Shown here piece after piece: positions 31,672-42,232 of a stretch of DNA of 64,000 bases. Below the pieces are notes generated by a model. That model saw only the letters and a program-made list of their open reading frames with translations. It was not told where the DNA came from and searched no databases. The translations under genes were made by a program, and so were the position numbers. The DNA comes from Ipomoea triloba (Eukaryota; Streptophyta; Magnoliopsida; Solanales; Convolvulaceae): positions 10,433,996 to 10,497,995 of the forward strand of contig NC_044922.1 in the NCBI RefSeq assembly GCF_003576645.1. Direction: 5' to 3'. Numbering within the stretch: the first letter of the stretch is position 1; each line of letters begins with the position of its first letter.

Positions 31672-33912
31672 TTAACTTACTTTACTTTTGGTAACTCCAT
31701 GTATATGTCGAAGACAATCACCCCCACAAAGTAAAGCTTGTGCTGTTTCAGGCAACAAAGATGCACGATACGAATCAATTACCCTTGTCCCAGCACTAAA
31801 TGTTGCTTCTGAAGCCACAGTGCTAATAGGTATAGCTAAAATATCGGCTGCCATTCTTGATAATATTGGATATTGCAATCTATTCATCTTCCACCAGTCT
31901 AAGCAACAAAAGTTGCTAGGAACCTCAGTAGTCTTAAGACGCCCCTTTTCTAAATAGTCTACCAGCTCTGATTTGTTAGGCACTGAAGTTTCAACTTGTG
32001 CACAAAATGCATCAAAATCTTCCCAAGCATATACAGACTTCGGGTGACTGACTTGGCTTCTAAAAGTGCTAGAAGAACTTGGATTTTCAGAATGTTTATT
32101 CACTGATTCAACAACATACTCTTCATAAAGAGTATTGATGATCTCCTTCACTTTTGCTATATTCTCCCTAGCTTCTTGATCAGAATAAAGTCTAGGAAAA
32201 CAGAACTCAAATGCAAGCATTTTCTTTGTTGGATCAAAGACAGCACCTATAGCCATTAACAAATTGCACTCTCCCCAATATTTATCAAACTTCATCTTCA
32301 TTCTCTTAATCAAATCCCTAATAAAGTCATCTCCATCATCTACATGACTATCCAATGCTGCTTTGATTTTTTGAACTTCTTGAAGGAACAAATTTGAAGT
32401 AGGGTACTCATAACCTAAAACAAATTTAAATTTACATACTCACAAGTCACAACCTTAACCAAATTTGTATAAAAAAAAAATTAAAACACACAAACCTGAA
32501 ATAATGTGAGTAGCTGTCCAGAAAGCCTCTAAAATTGAGCAAACTTTGGCAACATTGTCCCAATCATCTTCCAACGGACAACTGTCAAAGAATGGATCAC
32601 GATCTTTTAGCATTTTAAAAGCTTCTTTAAACTTGAGTGCACAACTTAACATCTCAAAAGTCGAGTTCCATCTAGTTTTACAATCACGAAGCAATTTCCT
32701 ATCTTTCAATTTCAATTGCTGCACACAGTTAGCAAATTGTATACGTCTTGCCTCCGACCGGTTCACATATTCCACACTATCTCTAACATCACTAATGACA
32801 TGTTGAATCTTATCTAATCCATCTTGAACACACAGGTTCAAGATGTGTTCACAACAACGAACATGGAAAAAACGCCCCCCACATACCAAACTTCTTGACC
32901 TTTGGAGCGTATCCTTCATGTACCGAATAGCAGAATCATTACTTAAAGCATTATCAACTGTAATTGTAAACACTTTCTTTTCAATGCCCCACTCTTTCAT
33001 GCATCCAAATATAGCATCAGAAAGCTGAAGACCTCCCCTGGGTGGTGGAATGTTAATGAAACTTAAAACTCTCTTCTGCAACCTCCAAGAAGAATCAATC
33101 CAGTGTCCAGTGACAACCATATACTCAATCTTTTGATTTTTTGACTTCCAACAATCTGTTGTCAAACTTACTTTACTAACACTTTCAAGATTGTTCTTCA
33201 ACTTCTTCTTTTCAATCTCATAAACCTTCAAACAATCCGATTTGATTGTATTTCTACTAATTTTTTTCCACTCAGGCCATCCTTGTTTCATCATGAGGTT
33301 GAATCCTACTTCTTCCAAAATGGTAAATGGATGTTCATGCATCATGATCCAATTAGCAGCATACTCCCTCATTAGTTCCATGTCAAACTTTCCAGGATGT
33401 AATGGAGGAATAGAAGATGAAACTCCATCACTAGGCATAAAATTTAACTTTGTTTGTTGATCAACCACCTACAAAACCAATACAATTACTATTATTGATG
33501 AATTGAAAAATTGAAATACATAAATTTATTTTCAAATTTAAGTAGTTACCCTCAAATTTAACTTTCTCTTAGCGCATTTGTCTTGATGCCTCTTGTAGCT
33601 AGTTGTTGTGCCCGTTTTAGTGAATTGGAATTGATGACCACAATGATTACATTGTACCTTCTGCACTCCACCTATGTTGACCATGTGAAAATCAGTCCAC
33701 ACCCCTGAAGTCTTTTTTCTCTTCTGTGTTTGAATCTCTTGTTCGTTTGTTATTTCTTCATTTTCTTGTGTGTCAGGACCATTTGAATGCAAGCCTATCC
33801 TTTCAAGTCCTTCAACTTGTTTTTGTATTTCATTAAGTGTTTCATTGCTTTCACCAATCACACTATTTAAACTGTGTGGATTTGGCGGGACGGATGAATT
33901 CTCGGTAGACAT
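31672..33912 (-). CDS. hAT transposase, three exons (33912-33550, 33468-32496, 32414-31672)
   Basis: Cut-and-paste DNA transposase of the BED-finger/RICESLEEPER-type hAT family. I infer introns 33549-33469 (GAGG|GTAACT ... TTTTGTAG|GTG, phase 0) and 32495-32415 (TTTCAG|GTTTGT ... TTTTAG|GTTATG, phase 1). The joined frame has 693 codons, 692 residues, a normal family length. Residues 70-121 form a BED zinc finger (C88, C91, H109, C113). The catalytic region includes TTDCWKS and TVDNALSND, and RWNSTFEML. The C-terminal dimerisation domain is intact: LDWWKMNRLQYPILSRMA, IPISTVASEATFS, RVIDSYRASLLPETAQALLC. There are no stops or shifts. The last codons run into AAAGTAAGTT, which could be another donor, so the exact C-terminus is less sure. 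It may be active. Confidence 0.9.
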
Positions 33913-34189
33913 ACCTAATAAAAAACAATAATAATATCAAGTAATCAACTAGTCAGTATGTAAAAAAAAAATAGGAATATACTAAACAGTAAACAGTAAG
34001 GATTATAGTATTATACTCTCACATGAATATCATTATACACTAACATCATTTAGTAAGGAACACTTATTAGACATCATTTAGTAGTAGCACTAACATCATA
34101 TCATTTAGCATGCTACACTAACAGAATATAATTATACACTAACAGTTAGGAATTAGGATTATACAATATACACTAACAGCCTAAACTCC

Positions 34190-34270
34190 TAAAACCCTAA
34201 AGAGTAAACCTAAACTCCTAAAACCCTAAAGAGTAAACCTAAACTCCTAAAGCCCTAAATAGTAAACATT
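34190..34270. repeat. Short tandem repeat with CCCTAAA-like units
   Basis: About three copies of a 29-bp unit TAAACCTAAACTCCTAAAACC(CTAAAGAG). It looks telomere-like but the interval is wrong for telomere repeat, and it lies inside the hAT element. Confidence 0.6.
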
Positions 34271-34811
34271 AAATAGTAAACAGTGCAGTCTTACAAACAC
34301 CTAAACACGTAAATATTACATAATATGAATATACAATATAGAATATAATTGTTAATCCCTAGGAACTAAGAATTAAATATAAAGATTATTAATTAGTAGG
34401 AAATAAGTATAAGGATTATTAATCACTTTAACTGTACTGTACGTAAACTGTACCGGAAGAAGGAGAGTCCGCAACACCGCAGGGCAGAGGCTTCCTGTGT
34501 TCGTCGTCGGCAGCAAAGGCAAACTCTGTATGTCGTCGGTAGCAGCAGAAGCTTCCTCCTTTCGTCCGTTCGTCCGTTCGTCGTCCGTAAGGGTGGAAAC
34601 CGGAGACAAGGTCGTCGGCAAGGAGTCGTCTTCGTCTCGTCTTTTGAGGTCTGAGTTCTGCACTTTTGCGGACGGACAACGGCTAAGGCAGTAACATCGT
34701 CGTCTCGTCTTCAACTCTTGACAACGTTAAGTTAGGTTAGGCCGTTAGGGCTTGGGATTTGAGTTAGCGTTGAAACTTGAAAGTGAATTATGAAACATAC
34801 ACAATTACAAA

Positions 34812-34813
<2 letters not shown>

Positions 34814-34861
<48 letters not shown>
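34814..34861. repeat. (ATT)n microsatellite
   Basis: Sixteen or so ATT units inside the hAT 5' subterminal region. Confidence 0.95.
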
Positions 34862-34863
<2 letters not shown>

Positions 34864-35219
34864 ATATAATGCTCGCGAGTAGCTCGACGAGCCAACGAGG
34901 TTGGAGTATGTACGCTCGGCTCGAGCTCGTTAAATAATCGAGCCGCTCGAGTTCGGCTCGAGCTCGACTTTGACGAGCTCGAGCCGAGCTTTGACCGAGC
35001 CGCTCACGAGCGGTTCGCGAACGGATCGGCTCATTTACACTCCTACTTTTGCCTAAAAATACGGAAGAGGGAAAGGCGAAAACGCCGAAAAGTAATTGTA
35101 GATTTGATGTTATTAAATAAGGGTTTTGAGAATGGCTCTCTTGCTCACTCTTGGCGGTTTCTCTGGGCGGACAACAGTGAAATTGCTAACCCCTCTCTGC
35201 TAGAGACTAGAGAAAGAAA

Positions 35220-35537
35220 ATGTCTAAAAGGTTCGGAAAGCGGAAGGAAGACGACGGCTTTGCCTCTGAAAGCAACGACCGTCCCAAGAAGACTTCAAAG
35301 ACCGACGATTCCGATGATTCCGACGATAACCTCGTCTGGGAGGTATGCTGTGTGCCTGAAATGTATACACTCCAGTACCTCTACTTTTTAGTCATTTATT
35401 TTTGGTTGGGATTTTATAGATTTCGAAGAACCGTAGAGTGGCTGTGAGGAACTGGCAGGGGAAGCTCGTGGTTGATTTCCGCGAGTTCTATGTGAAAGAT
35501 GGAAAGGAAATGCCTGGCAAAAAAGGTTTTATTCATG

Positions 35538-35568
<31 letters not shown>

Positions 35569-37248
35569 CTAACATTCTTATTAGTTATGCTGATTGTATG
35601 AATGCATTTCTTGGTATACATAATTATATAAATATGTTTCTTGGTGCATGTAAGTATATATTTATATGAATATATTGTGTGCAAAATTAGGGGCACTTTC
35701 ACTAATTGGAAAGTTTCCAGAAAAAATTGCAGAACGGAAATGGAAAAATGAAAAAGAACATTGTTGTCCAGTACTTTTTAAAAATTTGTTTGCAGAAGTG
35801 TTTTCCCTTGACACTAGGCAATTAAGAAAGTGGAAAAATAACTTCTGTAAGTTCTGTTGCTTACTCTTTTCTAACTGGGGACGAATTATAGTGTAAACCT
35901 CTGCATTTGTGCAATGCCCCTATCAGGTGGATGTATAAATCCTTGATAAGATCTAGATGGAGATTTTTGGTACATGATTATTACCTGCCATAAGATTCAC
36001 ATTATCTGCACCCTCAATCTCAATCAGCTAGAGACTAGAGCACCTTTGAGGTGACCTATTGTACCAGTGTGGATAGATCAGTTATGCTTATTTCATGTCA
36101 AGCTAAAGTGGCAGAAATGTAGTGTTTGTGCTAGTTATGTAGCAGATTGGTGTCTGCCATTCTGTCAACCATTAGAATGGAGTTAAAAGATTGTGAGAAT
36201 GATTGTTTGTATTTTATAAAGATATGATATGATATTAGGAGTTGTGAGATTGTATCATGATGCGTCATTTGCAAAATGCTGTTCTTAGCTTCTGCCTTAT
36301 TGGGAGAATGGGAGATGCGTATGAATTTTTCACATGCTAAGTTTCATGAATTATGTGTGTGGAAGGCAATGCCTTGGCTACTTTTTTTTTTTGTTTTGTT
36401 TTGTTTTTTGCATATTTTTACTTTTCAACTTGAAAGGAGAATGATTTCTTTCACATTTTATGTTTTATCCCCTTGAACTTTTTAATCCATGAATTCTCTA
36501 AAAACTGTTTAGCAGAATTTTATAATATTTATGTATGCATAGATAGTGCATTTTGTTAAAGAATAAGAAAACAATTTTAAGTAAAGGGTTGGCAAGATGT
36601 ATATATAGGGTTACAGTGCATGATTCATAGATTGGATTGTGCATTTGTGGATGGCCAGATGGCATATGCTAGACCCTGGAGGATAGTTTCATATAAATTA
36701 TTTCAACTGTGTATTCTGCTAAGTGGTGAAGAAGAAGGTAGTTCAGGTTGAAGAGGTCAAATGTGCAGGTGTTTTAGTCAGCTTGGTAAGCCTGTAGGAA
36801 AGGGATGAAAAAAATTGTTTGATGGTATGATGAATTGAATAAAGTGGGGAACATATTTTTTCATGGTGATTGAAGTACTGAAGTTATTTTGGTGATATGT
36901 GTTTTTATGTGAAATATTGTCTTTGTTGAGTAAAAACATCTTTACATTTCGGTTGCATTTAGGATTTTGTTTGTGGGAATATACTTGTTTGGCTTGATGA
37001 CTGACTGCACTAACTTTGTAAGTTGTACACATTATTCCTAATTATTTACTGAGTTCCTTTTTTCTTATCCAGGCATTTCATTAACCATGGATCAGGTATG
37101 CTCTGTTGCTTATCTTCTTTTTTTAGTGTTTATAAGTTATGTTAAGTTTAAAGTAGTCAGCTTTGCTTGATGTCCTGATTTTTTGCAGTGGAAGGTACTT
37201 CGTGAACATGTGGAAGAAATTCACAAGGCGGTTGCAACAGGGGAATAG
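35220..37248 (+). CDS. KIWI: KIWI-like PC4/Sub1 transcriptional coactivator, four exons
   Basis: Nuclear single-stranded-DNA-binding coactivator of RNA polymerase II, PC4 family. Inferred exons: 35220-35342, 35420-35525, 37073-37095, 37189-37248, with introns bounded by GAG|GTATGC...TTATAG, AAAAAG|GTTTTA...TATCCAG, CAG|GTATGC...TTTGCAG. The product has 103 residues, close to Arabidopsis KIWI (about 107). Residues 1-40 are a Lys/Asp/Ser-rich tail (MSKRFGKRKEDD ... TDDSDDSDD). The PC4 domain follows: ISKNRRVAVRNWQGKLVVDF, REFYVKDGKEMPGKKG, ISLTMDQWKVLREHVEEI. All core residues are present. The tiny third exon (23 nt) matches the family's phase. A hAT transposon lies about 175 bp upstream of the ATG. 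This is the only complete host gene visible here. Transcript ends were not determined. Confidence 0.93.
35526..37072 (+). other. Intron 2 of the KIWI-like gene
   Basis: 1547 bp, AT-rich, with a T tract at 35540-35563. No repeats or genes stand out; open frames here (for example 35666-35896 and 36276-36476) lack motifs. Confidence 0.75.
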
Positions 37249-38032
37249 TTAAAATCTGAATGTGTTTTTGCTCCGAAAGCAATTTAAGTGTCTTGCAGGA
37301 GAAGAAGGCTAGGGAATTAGTTACGGAATGAATGATGTAAGTTGCATTTTGACTGTAGTATAGGGAAAGTGACCCTGTTAAATCTAGTATCTCTTATGCT
37401 TAGCAGTGTAATATATTCTAGTAGTGGCTTGGTGTGAGCTATTCTTACTTTTCATGCTAGCAGTTTGCTTGTTCTTCAATGCTTTGAAGAATCATCATCA
37501 TCATGATGTAGTGCTTGAATTTGAATCTTTGTTCTGGTCCAAGGGCAACTCCGATTCTATTTTTTTTTTAACAAATCTTGAAACTCGGCTCTAGCTCGCA
37601 CTCTGGAAAGCATTGCTATTTCTTCTCGCTTCCGAGCCGTGCCTTCCATTGTGCATTTGTGTTTGTAGTTGATTTTTGCCGGTTGAAATTTTATTCCACA
37701 AATTAAAATCGAACCACAGTTAGGCATACATGCATATTACACGCACACACACAAGTTCTAATTAATATGAAAAATAGTATATGCACTAAATATCCCTGCT
37801 CTAACAGATTCAAGGACCAAATATGTGGAATTGAGACAGGGAGTTATATATACATAATTTTTAATTTTTGGATGGATATACAATTATATAAAATATAATA
37901 ACGAATATTATATAGTGCAATTGATTAAATGAGTTGGATTGATTATGTTTTCTGATGTTATTCTTACTTAAATTCGAGCAAATAGTTGCCTAATTACCCG
38001 TGTGTGATGGACGCACGGATAAAGTTTTTTTA
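37249..38032. other. KIWI 3' region and unique AT-rich sequence
   Basis: Contains the likely 3' UTR (to about 37400-37500) and then AT-rich sequence with a (CA)n run near 37742. No second gene seen. Confidence 0.6.
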
Positions 38033-38402
38033 GAGTTAATACCACAAATGGTCATCTGACTATTGGACTAGTAATACTTTTAGTCCTCGACTTTCAATTT
38101 GACCACAAATGGTCATCTGACTTTCATTTTTAACCAGAGTTTTTACCCATTTTGGTCCATTGACTATTGCATTTTCTCAATTTTACATTTTGACTTTTAA
38201 TTTCACCTAATGTGGTCCCTTGACTTTCAAAAATTTCCCTATTTTAGTCCTCCGTTAGGTTGATCGTGAAGCCAACGTTAAAAGTGAGGGTATTGTCGTC
38301 CATTCACCTCTTTGACTCCTTTGATAGGAGCCTTTGACTGAATAAACCCAATTACTCCCCTAATTAAGAACATAGAAGAACATAGACGAACAAAAACCCA
38401 GT

Positions 38403-39162
38403 TTGATAGGAGCTTCGGTTTTTTTTCTGCCCAAACCGCCATTAATCTCGTCTTCCAATTCATCACTGCCTACAGAGTTATTGTTAGAAGAACCTCCTCT
38501 CTCTCTCATCATATCTCCTTCCATATCTCTCTTCCTAGACCACCATCTCTCCGGAAAAGATGACGTGCCGCTGACTGCCTCCGCCGCCTCCTTTGCTCCA
38601 CCGCCGGAGCCCCACCCCTTTCCGCCCAGTAAATTTGACAACAATCCCTGCTTAGAACCCACTGCGTATATGTGTGTTACACCAAAACCAAACATTAATA
38701 AAGACGTAAGAGAGGCAAAAATCGAAAAAACAACAAATTAATGAAAAAACAAGGAAATTAAATTATATTATATTACAGTTGTGGGATAGCCATGGAAAAC
38801 TAACGAGGCTGGGCGGCACAAGGAGAGAGAGGCAAAAGAGCAAGTTGCAGCGACGGCTCTTCATCAACAGGGCTCCCACTTTCAGCTTCTTCTTCATCTT
38901 CTTCACTGCCGCCATCTCCTAAAACACTACCCATGCAAAACCCTATATTATTATCTTTGCCACTCCCATTCTTTTGATCTTCAGATTGCCGCCATCTCCT
39001 AAAGCACTTTTGTTCTGAGTCAAAGAAACTTTGGTTCCTCTCCGCTCCGGCCATTTTCACTTCCCTCTGTCAATACATCATCGGCGCCATCACTCAGGTC
39101 TTCGCCGACCACCTTGAAACTATTGAACTCGCCATCGTTTCCGTCGAAAAGTCTGTCATCGT
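38403..39162 (-). pseudogene. Unidentified internal segment of the MULE-like element, possible captured gene piece
   Basis: GC-richer than its surroundings and with open frames on the minus strand (39060-38800, 38695-38403). They encode charged, low-complexity segments such as MAGAERNQSFFDSEQKCFRR and SVGSDELEDEINGGLGRKK. This fits a captured piece of host exon, as in Pack-MULEs, but I recognise no family. The plus-strand frame (38403-38741) seems to be its shadow. No start, stop or splice set makes a full gene. Confidence 0.35.
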
Positions 39163-39432
39163 CGGAAAAGGGTTTTTGTTCGTCTATGTTCTTCTATGCT
39201 CTTAATTGGGGGAGTAATTGGGTTTATTCAGTCAAAGGCAGCTATCAAAGGAGTCAAAGAGGTGAATGGACGACAATACCCTCACTTTTAACGTTGGCTT
39301 CACGATTAACCTAACGGAGGACTAAAATAGGGGAATTTTTTAAAGTCAAGGGACCACATTAGGTGAAATTAAAAGTTAAAATGTAAAATTGAGAAAATGC
39401 AATAGTAAAGGGACCAAAATGGGTAAAAACTC

Positions 39433-39687
39433 TTTTTAACCACAAATAGTCCTCCATTAAAATTGAGTTCTATTACATGGACTCCCATTTTCTAGTCCCT
39501 CACCTTCACTCCCTGACGTGACAAGATATGATAGGTTATCTTCATCCTGTGGTCCCAAGGAAAGTGTCAACATCAAACTTTTGTGTGACGGAGTAAAAGT
39601 AGGGAGTATAGCTTGGGAGTCCAAGTAGTATTTTCCATTAAAATTTCGGTTAACTAGGTGTTAAATCTAGGGGTATTATCGTCAAAT

Positions 39688-39690
<3 letters not shown>
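39433..39690. repeat. Repeat fragment with CCACAAATAG inverted ends
   Basis: The insert that splits the right MULE arm begins ACCACAAATAGTCCTCC at 39432 and ends with its inverse near 43403. The stretch GGGAGTCCAAGTAGTATTTTCC (near 39626; first 20 bases shown in part) also occurs as a variant in minus orientation near 59060, so it is a dispersed repeat. Confidence 0.4.
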
Positions 39691-39736
<46 letters not shown>

Positions 39737-40633
39737 TGCACTCTCGTGCGAACTCTCGCTCAAGTAGGAAATGAGAACGCTCCACAGTTGTCCACGTGTC
39801 CAGATCAACGAATCAGATGCAATTTAAAAAAAAATGACGCAGTGGCATTTTCGTAAATAACTGGAACTTTGGTACACCTAGTTTCACTTACAAGTGCACC
39901 TAGTTTCACTTAAAAGTGCACCTAGTTACACTTACAAGTGCACCTATTTGCGCACATATTTTCACTTACAAGTGCAAGTAATTTACCTTATTAATATTCA
40001 TGCACCTATTTTCGCAAATACTTTCACTTACAAATGCAAATAATTTACCTTGTTAATATTCATGCACCTGGGTGCAACCTAGGTGCACCTAGTTATAACA
40101 TAGGTTGCACCTAGTTATAACATTAGGTGCACCTAGTTATAACATAGGTTGCACCTAGTTATAACATTAGGTGCACCTAGTTATAACATTAGGTGCACTT
40201 AGTATTGATGTTCACTGTACAATTCACTTGCACCTGTAATACATTTTACTTGCATCTGTAATACATTTATTTGCACTTGTGCAAGTAATTTACTTTGTTA
40301 ACATTCATGCACCTGGTTGCAACATATGTGCACCTAGTTATAGCAATAGGTGCACCTAGTTATAACATTAGGTGCACTTAGTATTGATGCACATTGTATA
40401 ATTTACTTGCACTTGTAATACATTTTACTTGCACGTGTGCACCTATTTTCACTTGTAGGTGCAATTAATTTACCTTGTTAACACTTATGCACCTGGGTAC
40501 ACCTATGTGCACCTAGTTATAACATGACGTGCACCTAGTTATAACGTTAGGTGCAACTACATTCCGGACACGTGGCGCGTTATGATTCGTCCGCAATTCT
40601 CTCCTGGGCGGCCAGTTCGCACCTGAACGCGAT

Positions 40634-40699
<66 letters not shown>

Positions 40700-40733
40700 N
40701 ATATATATATATATATATAATGGTCATAAAATA
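39691..40733. mobile_element. (TA)n-flanked element with GTGCACCTAGTTATAAC array (Micron-like)
   Basis: Unique sequence 39732-40634 lies exactly between two (TA)n tracts (39691-39731, 40635-40733, with N at 40700). Termini are TAGGGTTGCACTCTCGTGCG and CAGTTCGCACCTGAACGCG. The interior holds more than ten copies of GGTGCACCTAGTTATAAC-type motifs and the phrase GTGGCATTTTCGTAAATAA shared with the element at 60776. Insertion into (TA)n without clear long terminal repeats matches the rice Micron pattern. Confidence 0.55.
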
Positions 40734-40910
40734 AAAATATTTAGAATTTTTCACCAACAAGCATAATTGAAACAATTAACGAATATAAATACTCCTAAAT
40801 AAAAAGGCAATACACCTTATTCTCGTAATTATGCGTACAAAATGAAAATTTAATATTAGAGCTATCTATTTTTAACACTTATTTAACATACTAGTTTTAT
40901 ACGCGCATTG

Positions 40911-41623
40911 CGCGTATGTAGGGGTGGGAATAGGCTAGACCCCTTCATAGGAGCCTACGACCTGGACTACTTAGGGCCTAGCTTGGCCTAGCATATTTAG
41001 TAAAAAGGCCAGGCCTAGGCCTAATTAGAAGCCTATTTAGTTAAATAGGCCTAGGCCTATATTTAAAAGCCTAACCTACAAGCCCGCATGCCTAGCCTAT
41101 ATGTATATATATATATATGTATGTATATATATATATATGTATGTATATATATATAATATGAGCCTACGAGTAATTGATTGCAGGATTTATAGATTTTTAG
41201 TAATACTAGTAATTAGTAAACAATGTATTATTGAATTTTGTATTACGAACTTTTACTTATTAGACTTGTGGTGTTGGATATTGTATTATGAAATATGAAC
41301 TTATGGTTTTGTCATTCATTATGAAATATGAACTTAGGTATTTTTTGTAAATTTTTTTACAGGTATACTTTAAAGGATTAAAAATATTGGCCTTAAATAG
41401 GTTCAAAGCCTATTTAGGATCTATTTTGAAGTCTTTTTAAAAGTCTATATGTTAAATAGGCTTTTAAAAAAGGATTCAGGCCAGGCCAGGCCAACTGTAG
41501 GCTCAGGCTTGAGCCTTAAAAAAAGCCTACATACAGGCTCAGGCTTTAGATTTCTATAGCAGGCCCAGGCCTAATTTTCTAAAGCCTGGCTCGGCCTAGC
41601 CTATTTCCACCCCTACGCGTATG
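40911..41623. mobile_element. hAT-type MITE inside the Helitron
   Basis: 8-bp duplications CGCGTATG (40911-40918, 41616-41623) flank inverted ends TAGGGGTGGGAATAGGCTAG and its complement (40919-41615). The subterminal regions are full of TAGGCCT/GCCTA motifs. No transposase, so non-autonomous. Confidence 0.88.
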
Positions 41624-41887
41624 GGTTAATGCCCAACGTTTATATTTAAATAAATATTTGAAAGTATATCAATGCAAGATTATATAAGAGAAGTTTATAC
41701 ATGGGTAATTGAATGTCGAATTTTTTTATTTAAATATCTAACTCAAAGTATATGAATCTAAGATAATATAGAAAATTCATTATAATTATTACTAAAATAA
41801 ATGTTTGCAGCCTTGTAAAATCGATAGTCTAAATATTTGGTCTAAAAATGGTAGTCTAAATAAATACTACTTTTCATTTGAATTTTT

Positions 41888-42232
41888 CTAAGTGTTCTTA
41901 ATTCTCTTTTGAGTAACATTGTCATTTTCTTCATCTTTACTATTTGTTTTTTGAGTAACATTGTCATTTTCTTCATCTTTACTATTTGTTCTTTGAGTAA
42001 CATTGTCATTTTCTTCATCTTTACTATTTGTTCTCTTCCTTTTTGTTGGTAGTGTGTCATCTTTACTATTTGTTCTCTTCCTTTTTGTTGGTAGTGTGTT
42101 ATTTTTACTATTTGTTCTCTTCCTTTTTGTTGGTAGTGTGTTATTTGTACTATTTGTTCTCTTCCTTTTTGTTGGTAGTGTGTTATTTGTAATTCGGTTA
42201 TTGTTGGTAGCATAGATGACAACGTCGTGCAA
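41888..42232 (-). other. Tandem-repeat frame in the Helitron
   Basis: 39-bp and 42-bp tandem repeats, open on the minus strand in more than one frame. One frame gives NNTLPTKRKRTNS and KDEENDNVTQ units (basic, nuclear-signal-like and acidic). Because repeats with lengths divisible by three stay open in all frames by chance, I do not call a gene. Confidence 0.4.

Larger units (their letters stand above)
30884..35053 (-). mobile_element. Complete hAT transposon with 8-bp target-site duplication
   Basis: 8-bp duplications CTTTTGCC (30884-30891, 35046-35053) flank inverted ends TAGGGGTGTAAACGAGCC (30892) and the complement of TAGGAGTGTAAATGAGCC (35045), the classical hAT pattern. Both subterminal regions (30900-31170 and 34870-35035) are dense in CTCGAG/GAGCTC motifs, typical of transposase-binding repeats. 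Inside is one transposase gene on the minus strand with its GC-richer leader at 34440-34710. All parts needed for mobility appear present. It sits in the upstream region of the KIWI gene. Confidence 0.92.

Noticed and set aside
34190..34270. CCCTAAA-containing repeats as telomere sequence
   Set aside because: Units are 29 bp with irregular spacing and lie inside a hAT element; not an interstitial telomere array.
34373..34714. Frames on both strands near the hAT 5' end
   Set aside because: This GC-richer stretch lies where the transposase leader should be. The frames are short, overlap on both strands and have no motifs.
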